Shown one piece after another: positions 26,625 to 33,207 of a stretch of 35,467 bases of DNA; the stretch's first letter is position 1, and the number at the start of each line of letters is the position of its first letter. The stretch is from Thermodesulfobacteriota bacterium (GTDB lineage Bacteria; Desulfobacterota; DSM-4660; Desulfatiglandales; Desulfatiglandaceae). The stretch is from the NCBI GenBank assembly GCA_028278625.1, contig JANQDY010000142.1, forward strand, positions 1-35,467. The letters are read 5' to 3'. A program made the position numbers and the translations under genes. The notes under the pieces are model-generated. The model was not told the origin of the DNA, made no database searches, and saw only the letters and a program-made list of their open reading frames with translations.

Positions 26625-27369
26625 TCTTCTGATTTTCCTCCTGTTTTTGACGACCGCCTGCGCGGAGAACCGGAGGGTGGCGACTCCCGGATCGGTGGCT
26701 GAGGAGACTGCCAGCCGACACACCAAGGAATCATTGTTATGGGCACCCTGTACACCTGAGGAGGCAACGTCGTGGGTTGTGCAAAGTAATCAGACGCCGG
26801 AAGCGGCATTTCAGGCCGCCCGTTGCTACGCAGTGCTGGCCCGTTCCGGCAAAAGCAGACCTGTGCGGCTCGAGAACGCCATAAATGGGCGAAAAATGGC
26901 TGAAACGGCGGTTGCCCGCAATCCAGAAGATGCCGCGGCCCATTATCTTGCCGCTTACCTGACCGGCCTTCAAGCGGAAAATGACACCCTTAAAGGGCTC
27001 TCATTGGTACCGGTCATTGAAAAAAGCGCTTTGGAGGCATCGCGCTTAAATCCCGGGCTGGACCATGGGGGACCGGACCGAATGCTGGGAGAACTCTATC
27101 TGCGGGCCCCCGAACCACCTCTTGGCATTGGGGATCTCGAAAAGGCGGTTCATCATTACCAGCGGGCCGTTTCCCAGGATTCAGATTATGCGGAGAACCG
27201 CCTGGGACTGGCCGAGGCCTACATCCAGGACGAAGAACCACAGATGGCCTGTGACCAGCTGGCGCAGGCACTGGGCCGCATTTCCCCCCGTCAGGGCCGG
27301 GAAAAGGAATGGAGCCGGGCGCTTCAGTTGATGAAACGACTGTGCAGACTGGAAAACCCGGACAATTAA
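26605..27369 (+). CDS. TatT-like TPR lipoprotein
   Basis: 254 residues. It starts with a lipoprotein signal, LLIFLLFLTTAC, whose lipobox Cys is at about residue 16, so it is anchored in a membrane facing the periplasm. The mature part is helical and TPR-like; DRMLGELYLRAPEPPLGIGD followed by YAENRLGLAEAYIQDEE is close to the consensus of the TRAP-transporter-associated TatT family. In Treponema, the TatT homologue forms a complex with a binding protein thought to carry a hydrophobic ligand. Here the gene overlaps the end of the PhnD-like gene by 20 bases. An alternative start at 26593 adds four residues. Next gene hpnH begins 5 bases after the stop. Confidence 0.72.
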   Translation: MPVLRHSLLIFLLFLTTACAENRRVATPGSVAEETASRHTKESLLWAPCTPEEATSWVVQSNQTPEAAFQAARCYAVLARSGKSRPVRLENAINGRKMAETAVARNPEDAAAHYLAAYLTGLQAENDTLKGLSLVPVIEKSALEASRLNPGLDHGGPDRMLGELYLRAPEPPLGIGDLEKAVHHYQRAVSQDSDYAENRLGLAEAYIQDEEPQMACDQLAQALGRISPRQGREKEWSRALQLMKRLCRLENPDN

Positions 27370-27374
27370 CAATC

Positions 27375-28418
27375 ATGGGAATACCATTTATTCAAAAAGC
27401 ACGTATCGGCGCCTATGTGGGTAGAAAACGGCTCGGCTTTAACGGCAACGGGCGTTTCCCCCTGGTGCTCATGTTGGAACCTCTTTTCCACTGCAATCTC
27501 CGTTGCAAGGGGTGCGGAAAGATCTCCTACCCCAAGGAAATCCTGAAAAGGCGCTTGACCCCCGAAGATTGCATGGCCGCCGTGGAAGAATGCGGCGCAC
27601 CGGTGGTGTCCATTGCCGGCGGAGAACCGTTGATGCACCTTCAACTCCCTGAAATTGTAAAGGGCTTTATATCAAGAAAGAAGTTTGTATACCTGTGCAC
27701 CAATGCCCTCCTTGTGAAACAACGGATCCGGGAATTCGAACCGAGCCCATACCTCACCTTCAACGTGCATCTGGATTCTCTAAATGGCCGCCATGACGAT
27801 AGGGTCGGCCGACAAGGGGTATTTGAAAATGCGGTAGACGCCATCCGCCTTCTGGTGTCCGAAGGATTTCGCGTTACCACCAACACCACCCTTTTTAAAG
27901 GGGAAACCGCCGAAAGCGCAAGCCGATTGTTTGATCTCTTAACGGACCTTCGGGTGGAGGCCATGACCGTGGCCTCGGCTTTCAATTATGAAAATGCCCC
28001 GGACCAGGCGCATTTTTTCAACCGGGATGAAACCATCAGCCTGTTCCGATCCGTTTTCAAAATGGGAAACGGGAAAAACTGGCGGTTCAATCACAGCAGC
28101 CTCTATCTCGACTTTCTCGAAGGAAATCAGGATTATACCTGCCTTCCCTGGGGAAACCCCACCCGGAACATTTTTGGCTGGCAAAAGCCTTGTTACCTCA
28201 TTAACGACGGCTACGAGCCGACTTTCCGGGATCTGATGAAGAATACGGATTGGACAAAATACGGCGAGGGCCGGGACCCCAGGTGCGCCCATTGCATGGT
28301 TCACTGTGGATTTGAACCGACAGCGGTCCTGGATGCCGCCAGAAATCCCATGAAAGCCCTGAAGGTCTATCTTCGCCGCCACAGGGCCCGGAACACCGCG
28401 GCCTTCGATGACCAGTAA
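27375..28418 (+). CDS. hpnH: HpnH, radical SAM adenosylhopane synthase
   Basis: 347 residues, normal for HpnH. The radical SAM cluster is bound by Cys40, Cys44 and Cys47 (CNLRCKGC), and IAGGEPLMH is the SAM-binding GGE motif. MGIPFIQKARIGAYV at the start, RFPLVLMLEPLFHC, and KFVYLCTNALL are nearly identical to the HpnH family; the C-terminal part has the additional cysteines of the DUF3463 domain (CAHCMVHCGFEPTAV). HpnH joins a 5'-deoxyadenosyl group to hopene (diploptene) to give adenosylhopane, the first step of C35 hopanoid side chains. The upstream ATG at 27309 lies within the lipoprotein gene and is not needed. No clear ribosome site; coupling with the previous gene is likely. Confidence 0.94.
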   Translation: MGIPFIQKARIGAYVGRKRLGFNGNGRFPLVLMLEPLFHCNLRCKGCGKISYPKEILKRRLTPEDCMAAVEECGAPVVSIAGGEPLMHLQLPEIVKGFISRKKFVYLCTNALLVKQRIREFEPSPYLTFNVHLDSLNGRHDDRVGRQGVFENAVDAIRLLVSEGFRVTTNTTLFKGETAESASRLFDLLTDLRVEAMTVASAFNYENAPDQAHFFNRDETISLFRSVFKMGNGKNWRFNHSSLYLDFLEGNQDYTCLPWGNPTRNIFGWQKPCYLINDGYEPTFRDLMKNTDWTKYGEGRDPRCAHCMVHCGFEPTAVLDAARNPMKALKVYLRRHRARNTAAFDDQ

Positions 28419-28434
28419 CAGGAGAATAGGGAAA

Positions 28435-29322
28435 ATGGAAGACGGAATGCATTACGAAGGCAACTGCATCAGGCCCCCCAGCGAGGCCTACAGTATTCTG
28501 CTTCAGGTGACACTCGGCTGTTCACACAACAAGTGTACCTTTTGCGGAACCTATAACGACAAACGGTTCACCATTAAAGACGATAAAATTATCCTCTCGG
28601 ATATTCTGTTTGCTTCCAAGTACATGAAACGTCAGGATCGCGTCTTCCTCATGGACGGGGACGCCCTGATTATCCCTCAGAAGCGGCTTATGTGGATTCT
28701 GGACCGCATCCGCGAGCACCTTCCATGGGTAAAACGGGTGGGCGCCTATGCCAATGCCAAAAGCATCAAAATGAAAACCGCGGAAGAATTGAAAGCCCTT
28801 CGGGAAAACGGCCTGGGCATTCTTTACCTGGGTGTGGAAACCGGTGACGATGCCTTGCTTAAGAAAATTCGAAAGGGATCAACCGCCCCGCACCTCGTCA
28901 GGATGGGTCGCAAGGTTCGTGAAGCCGGCATCAAGCTGTCCGTCACCGTCTTGCTGGGCATTGCGGGAAATGATCCGGAACTCTCCCTAAGGCATGCCCG
29001 TGCCACCGGCAAAGTCCTGAGCGACATGGACCCCAATTACGTGGGCGCCCTCACCGTGATGCTGATACCCGGCACGCCGCTTTACGACGAGTACAGAAGC
29101 GGCCAGTTTCAATTGCCCAATGAAATGGAAACACTGGTGGAACTCCGGGAGATGATTGCCCACACCAATCTTTCAAGAGGCATGTTTTTCTCCAATCATG
29201 CTTCCAACTACCTGCCCATCAAGGCCCGGCTACCCAAGGGGAAGGAGGCGGCACTGGCGCAGATTGACGGCGCTTTGGCAGGGAAAATCGGCCTTCGGCC
29301 CGAGTGGTCCAGAGCGCTTTAA
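28435..29322 (+). CDS. Radical SAM protein with CX4CX2C cluster motif, function unknown
   Basis: 295 residues. The cluster motif is Cys29-x4-Cys34-x2-Cys37 (CSHNKCTFC), one residue longer than the canonical CX3CX2C; this spacing is seen in a group of COG1032-like radical SAM proteins. LYLGVETGDDALLKKIRKG is a SAM-binding strand typical of the same superfamily. There is no B12-binding domain, so it is not the C-2 or C-3 hopanoid methylases HpnP or HpnR. AGGAG and AGGG precede the ATG at 28435; an in-frame ATG at 28408 would overlap hpnH. Position 17 bases after hpnH suggests a step on hopanoids, but no direct evidence exists. Confidence 0.75.
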   Translation: MEDGMHYEGNCIRPPSEAYSILLQVTLGCSHNKCTFCGTYNDKRFTIKDDKIILSDILFASKYMKRQDRVFLMDGDALIIPQKRLMWILDRIREHLPWVKRVGAYANAKSIKMKTAEELKALRENGLGILYLGVETGDDALLKKIRKGSTAPHLVRMGRKVREAGIKLSVTVLLGIAGNDPELSLRHARATGKVLSDMDPNYVGALTVMLIPGTPLYDEYRSGQFQLPNEMETLVELREMIAHTNLSRGMFFSNHASNYLPIKARLPKGKEAALAQIDGALAGKIGLRPEWSRAL

Positions 29323-29344
29323 ACTTTAAAAGAGGAGGGAAAAC

Positions 29345-30079
29345 ATGAAACATTGGAAAGCCGTTGCAGGCGCCCTTTCAGCTTTTCCATTTTTTTGTTT
29401 ACTATTTTTCCCTGCAACCGTTTGTGCTGATTCATACAACGTCGGCGTGGTCGATTTTCCCCCTTTTGCCGTCATTGAAAAGTCCGGAAAATACGGCGGC
29501 ATCATGGTGGATTTGCTCGAGAAAGTGCTCAAGAATGCGCGGATTTCCTACAAAATCACCCCCTTTCCACAGAAACGGGCGTTCAAGAATCTGGCAACGG
29601 GTGATATCGACATTTACATGGGCATCAAAGGCGTACCCGCTTATGAGGGAAAAGTCCTTTTCAGCCAAGAGGCGGTCAGTGATATCGATTTGCGTGCCTA
29701 CTGCCTGAAAGGAACCCCGTTGATCCAAACCAACGATCAGCTCAAAGGCAAAAGCGTCATCGTCATCATGGGATATGGCTACGGCGGTCTCATCCGTTAT
29801 CTCAAGGATCCCGCGAACCGGATTTCCCTTGATCCCACCACCACCCACGTGCTGGCATTTCGAAAGCTGAGAGCCAATCGGGCGGACTATGTTCTCGATT
29901 ATCGCCGTCCCGCCACCATGGCCATCAAACAGGAAGGAATGGCTGAAGAGGTGGATTCCAGCACCCTGGCCAAGCTGAACATCTATTTCATTGTGAGCAA
30001 GAAAACGCCGGAGGCACAGCATCTGATGAAACGGTTGGAGGCAGCCTACCGGACCCTTAAAGCGGAAGGGGGGCTTTAG
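29345..30079 (+). CDS. Periplasmic solute-binding protein, SBP family 3-like
   Basis: 244 residues. A signal peptide (about 1-28, ending VCA) precedes a small two-lobe binding fold: YNVGVVDFPPFAVIEKSGKYGGIMVDLLEKV is the first lobe, FKNLATGDIDIYMGIKG and LKGKSVIVIMGYGYG the core. The family binds amino acids, or acts as a sensor domain; no ABC transporter genes are adjacent, so a free-standing sensor or scavenger role is possible. AGAGGAGGG gives a very strong ribosome site, in contrast to the coupled genes before it. Its stop overlaps the stop of the minus-strand gene that follows. Confidence 0.8.
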   Translation: MKHWKAVAGALSAFPFFCLLFFPATVCADSYNVGVVDFPPFAVIEKSGKYGGIMVDLLEKVLKNARISYKITPFPQKRAFKNLATGDIDIYMGIKGVPAYEGKVLFSQEAVSDIDLRAYCLKGTPLIQTNDQLKGKSVIVIMGYGYGGLIRYLKDPANRISLDPTTTHVLAFRKLRANRADYVLDYRRPATMAIKQEGMAEEVDSSTLAKLNIYFIVSKKTPEAQHLMKRLEAAYRTLKAEGGL

Positions 30080-30870
30080 AAAAGGTCACAAGCATGGCAG
30101 TCATCGCGAATGCCGAGCCGTGTCAAGACGAAATCATACTTCACCGGATCTTCCGGTGAAAGGCGCCTGAAAGCCCGGGTGATATCCATGGCCGTTTTAA
30201 GATTCGCCTGTCTTCGGTTTGTCATCCGCAGCCGCCCGCAGATGCGGTGCATGTGAGTATCCAACGGCACGATGAGCTTTCTGGGGCTCACACCCCGCCA
30301 GCCGCCCGGATCCACATTATCCTTTCGCACCATCCAGCGAAGAAAGAGATGCAGCCGTTTGCAGGCGCTCCCTTTCTCCGGCCGCGGCAGAAAGGAGTTG
30401 CAAGTACTTCCGCCGGCACTGGTAAGTTCGTTTACCAGGAAACTGAGTGGTTCGTAAACGGTCTCCTGCCGGTCCGACAATACCTCCAGGAAGCAATTGT
30501 TCAATGAGCCGAAGCATCGACAGACATTTCTCACACCACCCAGGAGGGCCACAAGGTCTTCCGCCGTTGTAAACCGGTGTTTGAATCCAGCATAGGTGTT
30601 CCGAAAATCCTCATCCGTTTGCGACAATACAAAGTCAAAAGGAGAGGGGCCCATTTTGTCAAGTACGCCAGAGACACTCTTAAGTATCTGGGCCACCCGC
30701 CCATAAGCCAGTGAAGACGCGATGATCCCAACGATTTCCCGGTCTCGTTTTTCATTGTATTGATACAGAAATTCAAGGGGATCGGGATGAATCCATTGCC
30801 GATATTGATAAAGCCGGTAAAGCCGTTCCAGTTTCTCTTTTCTTTGGGTGAGTCTTTTCCCGCCATTCAT
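30076..30870 (-). CDS. TIGR02757 (DUF2400) family protein
   Basis: 264 residues from the ATG at 30870, which has CAGGGA upstream; a longer frame from 30939 has no support. HPDPLEFLYQYNEKRDREIVGIIASSLAYGRVAQI and the C-terminal LDTHMHRICGRL with PVKYDFVLTRLGIRDDCHACDLF are the signature of this family, which has a HhH-GPD-glycosylase-like helical fold. A DNA or RNA base role is guessed from the fold; no function is proven. It converges with the SBP gene, with 4 bases shared, and diverges from the small unknown gene at 30973. Confidence 0.88.
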   Translation of the reverse strand: MNGGKRLTQRKEKLERLYRLYQYRQWIHPDPLEFLYQYNEKRDREIVGIIASSLAYGRVAQILKSVSGVLDKMGPSPFDFVLSQTDEDFRNTYAGFKHRFTTAEDLVALLGGVRNVCRCFGSLNNCFLEVLSDRQETVYEPLSFLVNELTSAGGSTCNSFLPRPEKGSACKRLHLFLRWMVRKDNVDPGGWRGVSPRKLIVPLDTHMHRICGRLRMTNRRQANLKTAMDITRAFRRLSPEDPVKYDFVLTRLGIRDDCHACDLF

Positions 30871-30923
30871 AAAACGATTCCCTGGTGCCTGTCTGGTAGA
30901 AAGCCTGAATTTTGATTTCCATA

Positions 30924-30953
30924 TGGACTCAGACTGCAATGAAAGTGTATACT
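30924..30953 (+). promoter_or_regulatory. Candidate promoter for the small unknown gene
   Basis: TGGACT (4 of 6) at 30924-30929 is 18 bases from TATACT (5 of 6) at 30948-30953, placing a start site near 30960 and a very short leader before the ATG at 30973. The TATAC region is nearly palindromic (AGTATACT-like) and could serve the divergent gene as well. Match by eye. Confidence 0.35.
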
Positions 30954-30972
30954 AAAATCATTAACAGGTCCA

Positions 30973-31446
30973 ATGCCAATGAAGACAACTCCCCTTGAAT
31001 CAGAAACCGGCGCTTTTATCAATTTCCTGCCGGAGGAACTTCACTCGCCACTCCTCATGGGTCAGGTGAAGTCATGGATGGAGGAGCGGGATTTTCTCAT
31101 TCAGGACCGGGATGAATCGCTGGTCTTTCAGATAGGGCTTTCCTTTGCCGCCGCTTTCTTCTACCGCATTCCGCTCTCCGGTGGTCTCATCGACTGCTTC
31201 AGTCTTCAAGCCTATGCTTTGGGAAGATTCGGTGCCCAGTTCCTGGACGACGAGGATCTGGCATTGATCAACGAAAAACTGAACGTCGGGCTGCTGGTAA
31301 GGGGCCACAAGCGGCAGATTCTCTATACCTACAACGTGTTGGCCGAGGGAATGATAAAAGAGGTCTTCTACCGCACCCTTGAGGTCTTTAAGCACGGCCT
31401 CGAAATGACGGACCGGCAGATTCATAACCTTATGTCCACCACATGA
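30973..31446 (+). CDS. Hypothetical protein, 157 aa
   Basis: 157 residues, mixed alpha/beta, no signal peptide and no membrane helix. I recognise no domain. The C-terminal third, from LINEKLNVGLLVRG to HNLMSTT, looks like two amphipathic helices. Two ATG codons six bases apart (30973, 30979) are possible starts; CAGG precedes them. The gene is monocistronic: the flanking genes are on the minus strand. A weak hairpin, CCGCA-ATGA-TGCGG, at about 31516-31529 with four T shortly after may end its transcript. Codon use looks like its neighbours, so it is probably real. Confidence 0.6.
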   Translation: MPMKTTPLESETGAFINFLPEELHSPLLMGQVKSWMEERDFLIQDRDESLVFQIGLSFAAAFFYRIPLSGGLIDCFSLQAYALGRFGAQFLDDEDLALINEKLNVGLLVRGHKRQILYTYNVLAEGMIKEVFYRTLEVFKHGLEMTDRQIHNLMSTT

Positions 31447-31538
31447 AACTGGTGTGCCGGCGGAAGGTCCCCAATGAAATCATTAAAGGTTCAAATGGTG
31501 CCATCCCCGCAATGATGCGGATCCGTTTTCGACGTTAA

Positions 31539-32840
31539 TCACGGATTGGAGTCGTCTGATGGCTGCTCGGCGGGGAGAAAGACGCGGACACAGGTGCCCT
31601 CTTCCGGTTTCGATTCAATGGAAATGAAACCGCCATGGTTTTTGACGATGCCATAGGCCGCCGACAACCCAAGCCCGCGGCCCACGAAGCGGGTCGTAAA
31701 GAACGGGTCAAAAACTCTATCCAGGGTATCTGAATCCATCCCCTTGCCATTGTCCTGGACCTTCAGGCACACATAGATGCCTGGGTCATGCCCGGAATTG
31801 CCATGTATCCGCTCTTTTGCGGTGGTAATACGGGCATAGCCCTCCTTTCCCACGGCTTCAAAAGCGTTTTCCACCACCGCCCTGACCACCATCATGATCT
31901 GGTCCGCATCTGCGATGACCTTGGGTAAACCGGGTGCCGATTCAAATGCCAGCCGAACGGAATCGGGCACTCTGCCGCGTATGTCCGATATGACTGTTTT
32001 CACAAAATCATTCATTGAGACGGGGCGGGGATGATATCTGCCCCCAAGACCCGAAGCCAGCAGTTGGGCGGTCAGATTGGCCATACGGTCCACCGCCTGC
32101 TTCATGGGAACAACAGATTCCATGACATCTTCATTCTTGGCGAAATTCATTTCCAAAAGACCGGTATGGGCACTGATAACGGACAGGGCATTGTTGAAAT
32201 TCTGAGCAACGCCCGCCGCAAGGGTGGCCAGGGCTTCCATCTTTTTGATTCTCTGGGTTTGCTCCCTAAAACGCTTCCGATCACCGATGTCGTGAAGGGT
32301 GGCCAGAATTGCAACCTCCCCGTCGATCCGAATTCGGCTTGAATAGACTTCCACATCCACGATGGTGCCATCGCGGCGGACATCTCGCAATTCATATGCG
32401 GCTTCAAGTTTTTCCGGCCAGCGTTTGCGGCGATCCAAAAGGATGCCGCGGTCCGCCTCATGGATAAACTGCAGGACATCCGCCCCCAAAACCTCCCTTT
32501 CGTCTTCAAAACCGTGTAACTCAAGCCATTTCGAATTGACTTCAACGATCTTTCCGTTTTTTGAGAGGCTTTTTGCTTCCCGGGATTCATGAAACAGGGC
32601 CCTGTACCGCATTTCACTCTGCCTGAGTTCTTCGGTTGCATCTTTCAGATCCTGCTGCATCTTTATAAGCTTTTCGTTTTGCTGTTCCAGTTCAATTTGG
32701 TAAATTTGAAGATCTTCCAGAAGATCGCGGAGTTGGGCGGCAGACATCTTTTTTAAGGAGGTGGTGCTCATCTTCAGCATCTCCTCGGTTTTCTGGCGAA
32801 GTTTCAATGCTCTTTTTGTTGCCACGCCTTTTTGTTTCAT
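31539..32840 (-). CDS. PAS-domain histidine-kinase-like protein lacking the phospho-acceptor His (pseudokinase), under riboswitch control
   Basis: 433 residues from the ATG at 32840, chosen because GGAGG lies ten bases upstream; an in-frame TTG at 32906 lies next to the terminator. Order: basic N-terminus, coiled coil (about 30-75), PAS domain (about 75-185) with GDR exit, DHp-like helix, and a HATPase domain. The H-box reads TLAAGVAQNFNNALSVI where the family has GxAHDFNN: Gln213 (CAG at 32204-32202) replaces His. The ATPase domain keeps the N box (VVENAFEAV), G1 (DNGKGMD), F box (DPFFTTR) and G2 (GRGLGLSAAYGIV). So ATP binding should be kept while autophosphorylation on the usual residue is not possible. 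No response regulator is adjacent. No membrane helix, so it is cytosolic. It is preceded by a c-di-GMP riboswitch. Confidence 0.88.
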   Translation of the reverse strand: MKQKGVATKRALKLRQKTEEMLKMSTTSLKKMSAAQLRDLLEDLQIYQIELEQQNEKLIKMQQDLKDATEELRQSEMRYRALFHESREAKSLSKNGKIVEVNSKWLELHGFEDEREVLGADVLQFIHEADRGILLDRRKRWPEKLEAAYELRDVRRDGTIVDVEVYSSRIRIDGEVAILATLHDIGDRKRFREQTQRIKKMEALATLAAGVAQNFNNALSVISAHTGLLEMNFAKNEDVMESVVPMKQAVDRMANLTAQLLASGLGGRYHPRPVSMNDFVKTVISDIRGRVPDSVRLAFESAPGLPKVIADADQIMMVVRAVVENAFEAVGKEGYARITTAKERIHGNSGHDPGIYVCLKVQDNGKGMDSDTLDRVFDPFFTTRFVGRGLGLSAAYGIVKNHGGFISIESKPEEGTCVRVFLPAEQPSDDSNP

Positions 32841-32914
32841 AGGTGAAATGCCTCCATGAGATTTTGGGGTTTTAATCCGGAACGGCAGGCGTTTGTCATT
32901 CTCCAATTTTGATC

Positions 32915-32949
32915 AAAAAAGCCCCTGTAGCCATCATGGCCCAGGGGCT
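32915..32949 (-). terminator. Intrinsic terminator, expression platform of the riboswitch
   Basis: On the minus strand AGCCCCTG (32949-32942) pairs perfectly with CAGGGGCT (32927-32920); between them GCCA-TGA-TGGC forms an inner stem, and six T follow (32920-32915). It lies 20 bases after the riboswitch and about 75 bases before the kinase-like ATG, the typical place of a transcription-terminating expression platform. The upstream CCAGGCT within the riboswitch 3' part (32986-32980) could pair with AGCC..TGG of the terminator's first arm as an antiterminator, hinting that ligand binding turns the gene off. Confidence 0.8.
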
Positions 32950-32968
32950 CTCAAAACCGTCTAGAACC

Positions 32969-33062
32969 GATTTTTCGGCAGCCTGGCAATCATGACCCAC
33001 AGGGCTTTAGACCCACGGCTTTGCGTCCCCCCCTTTCAGAGGGTTTGCCTTTTCTTCAAATC
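32969..33062 (-). ncRNA. c-di-GMP-I riboswitch (GEMM-I)
   Basis: Read on the minus strand, the sequence has the GEMM-I core: AAGGCAAACC, then CCCTCT-GAAA-GGGGGG with a GNRA tetraloop, then GGACGCAAAGCC, then GGGTCTAAAGCCC resembling the tetraloop receptor arm, and CAGGCTGCCGAA closing. The ends GATTT and AAATC (33062-33058 and 32973-32969) can pair as P1. The base equivalent to G20 of the Vc2 riboswitch (the G before CAAACC) is G and the A47 equivalent in GCAAAGCC is kept, which favours c-di-GMP over cGAMP. It is followed by an intrinsic terminator and then the kinase-like gene. Length of about 94 bases is as expected. Confidence 0.88.
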
Positions 33063-33072
33063 AATACCAGAT

Positions 33073-33101
33073 ACCCTAGAAAAACAGAGGCGGTTTGTAA
33101 A
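33073..33101 (-). promoter_or_regulatory. Candidate promoter for the riboswitch transcript
   Basis: On the minus strand TTTACA (5 of 6; 33101-33096) is 17 bases from TAGGGT (3 of 6; 33078-33073). A start site near 33066 would put the first base almost exactly at the beginning of the riboswitch P1 stem, which is the main support. The -10 is poor. Confidence 0.4.
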
Positions 33102-33106
33102 GCCCT

Positions 33107-33132
33107 AAAAACCGAGGCCGCTTTTGCCGGCC
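33107..33132 (-). terminator. Probable terminator of the beta-lactamase-fold gene
   Basis: On the minus strand GGCCGGC-AAAA-GCGGCC forms a six-pair stem with one bulged G, followed by TCGG and five T. It lies about 75 bases after the stop of the hydrolase gene and before the riboswitch promoter, so it would separate the two transcripts. A wider repeat, GAGGCGGT at 33153-33160 and its complement at 33087-33094, followed by five T, may add a second hairpin. Confidence 0.45.
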
Positions 33133-33207
33133 ATTGGCCTGCAAAAAACCCCACCGCCTCCGTCAATCTATGGTTTTTTCGCCATTCTCAGGCATCGTCT
33201 ATTTCGT

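Noticed and set aside
28435..29322. Possible hopanoid methylase HpnP/HpnR
   Set aside because: Those have a B12-binding domain and about 500 residues; this protein is 295 residues with radical SAM only.
33087..33160. Long inverted repeat GAGGCGGT/ACCGCCTC as a separate regulatory element
   Set aside because: The arms are 58 bases apart and overlap a better short hairpin and a promoter; I treat it only as a possible extra terminator stem.
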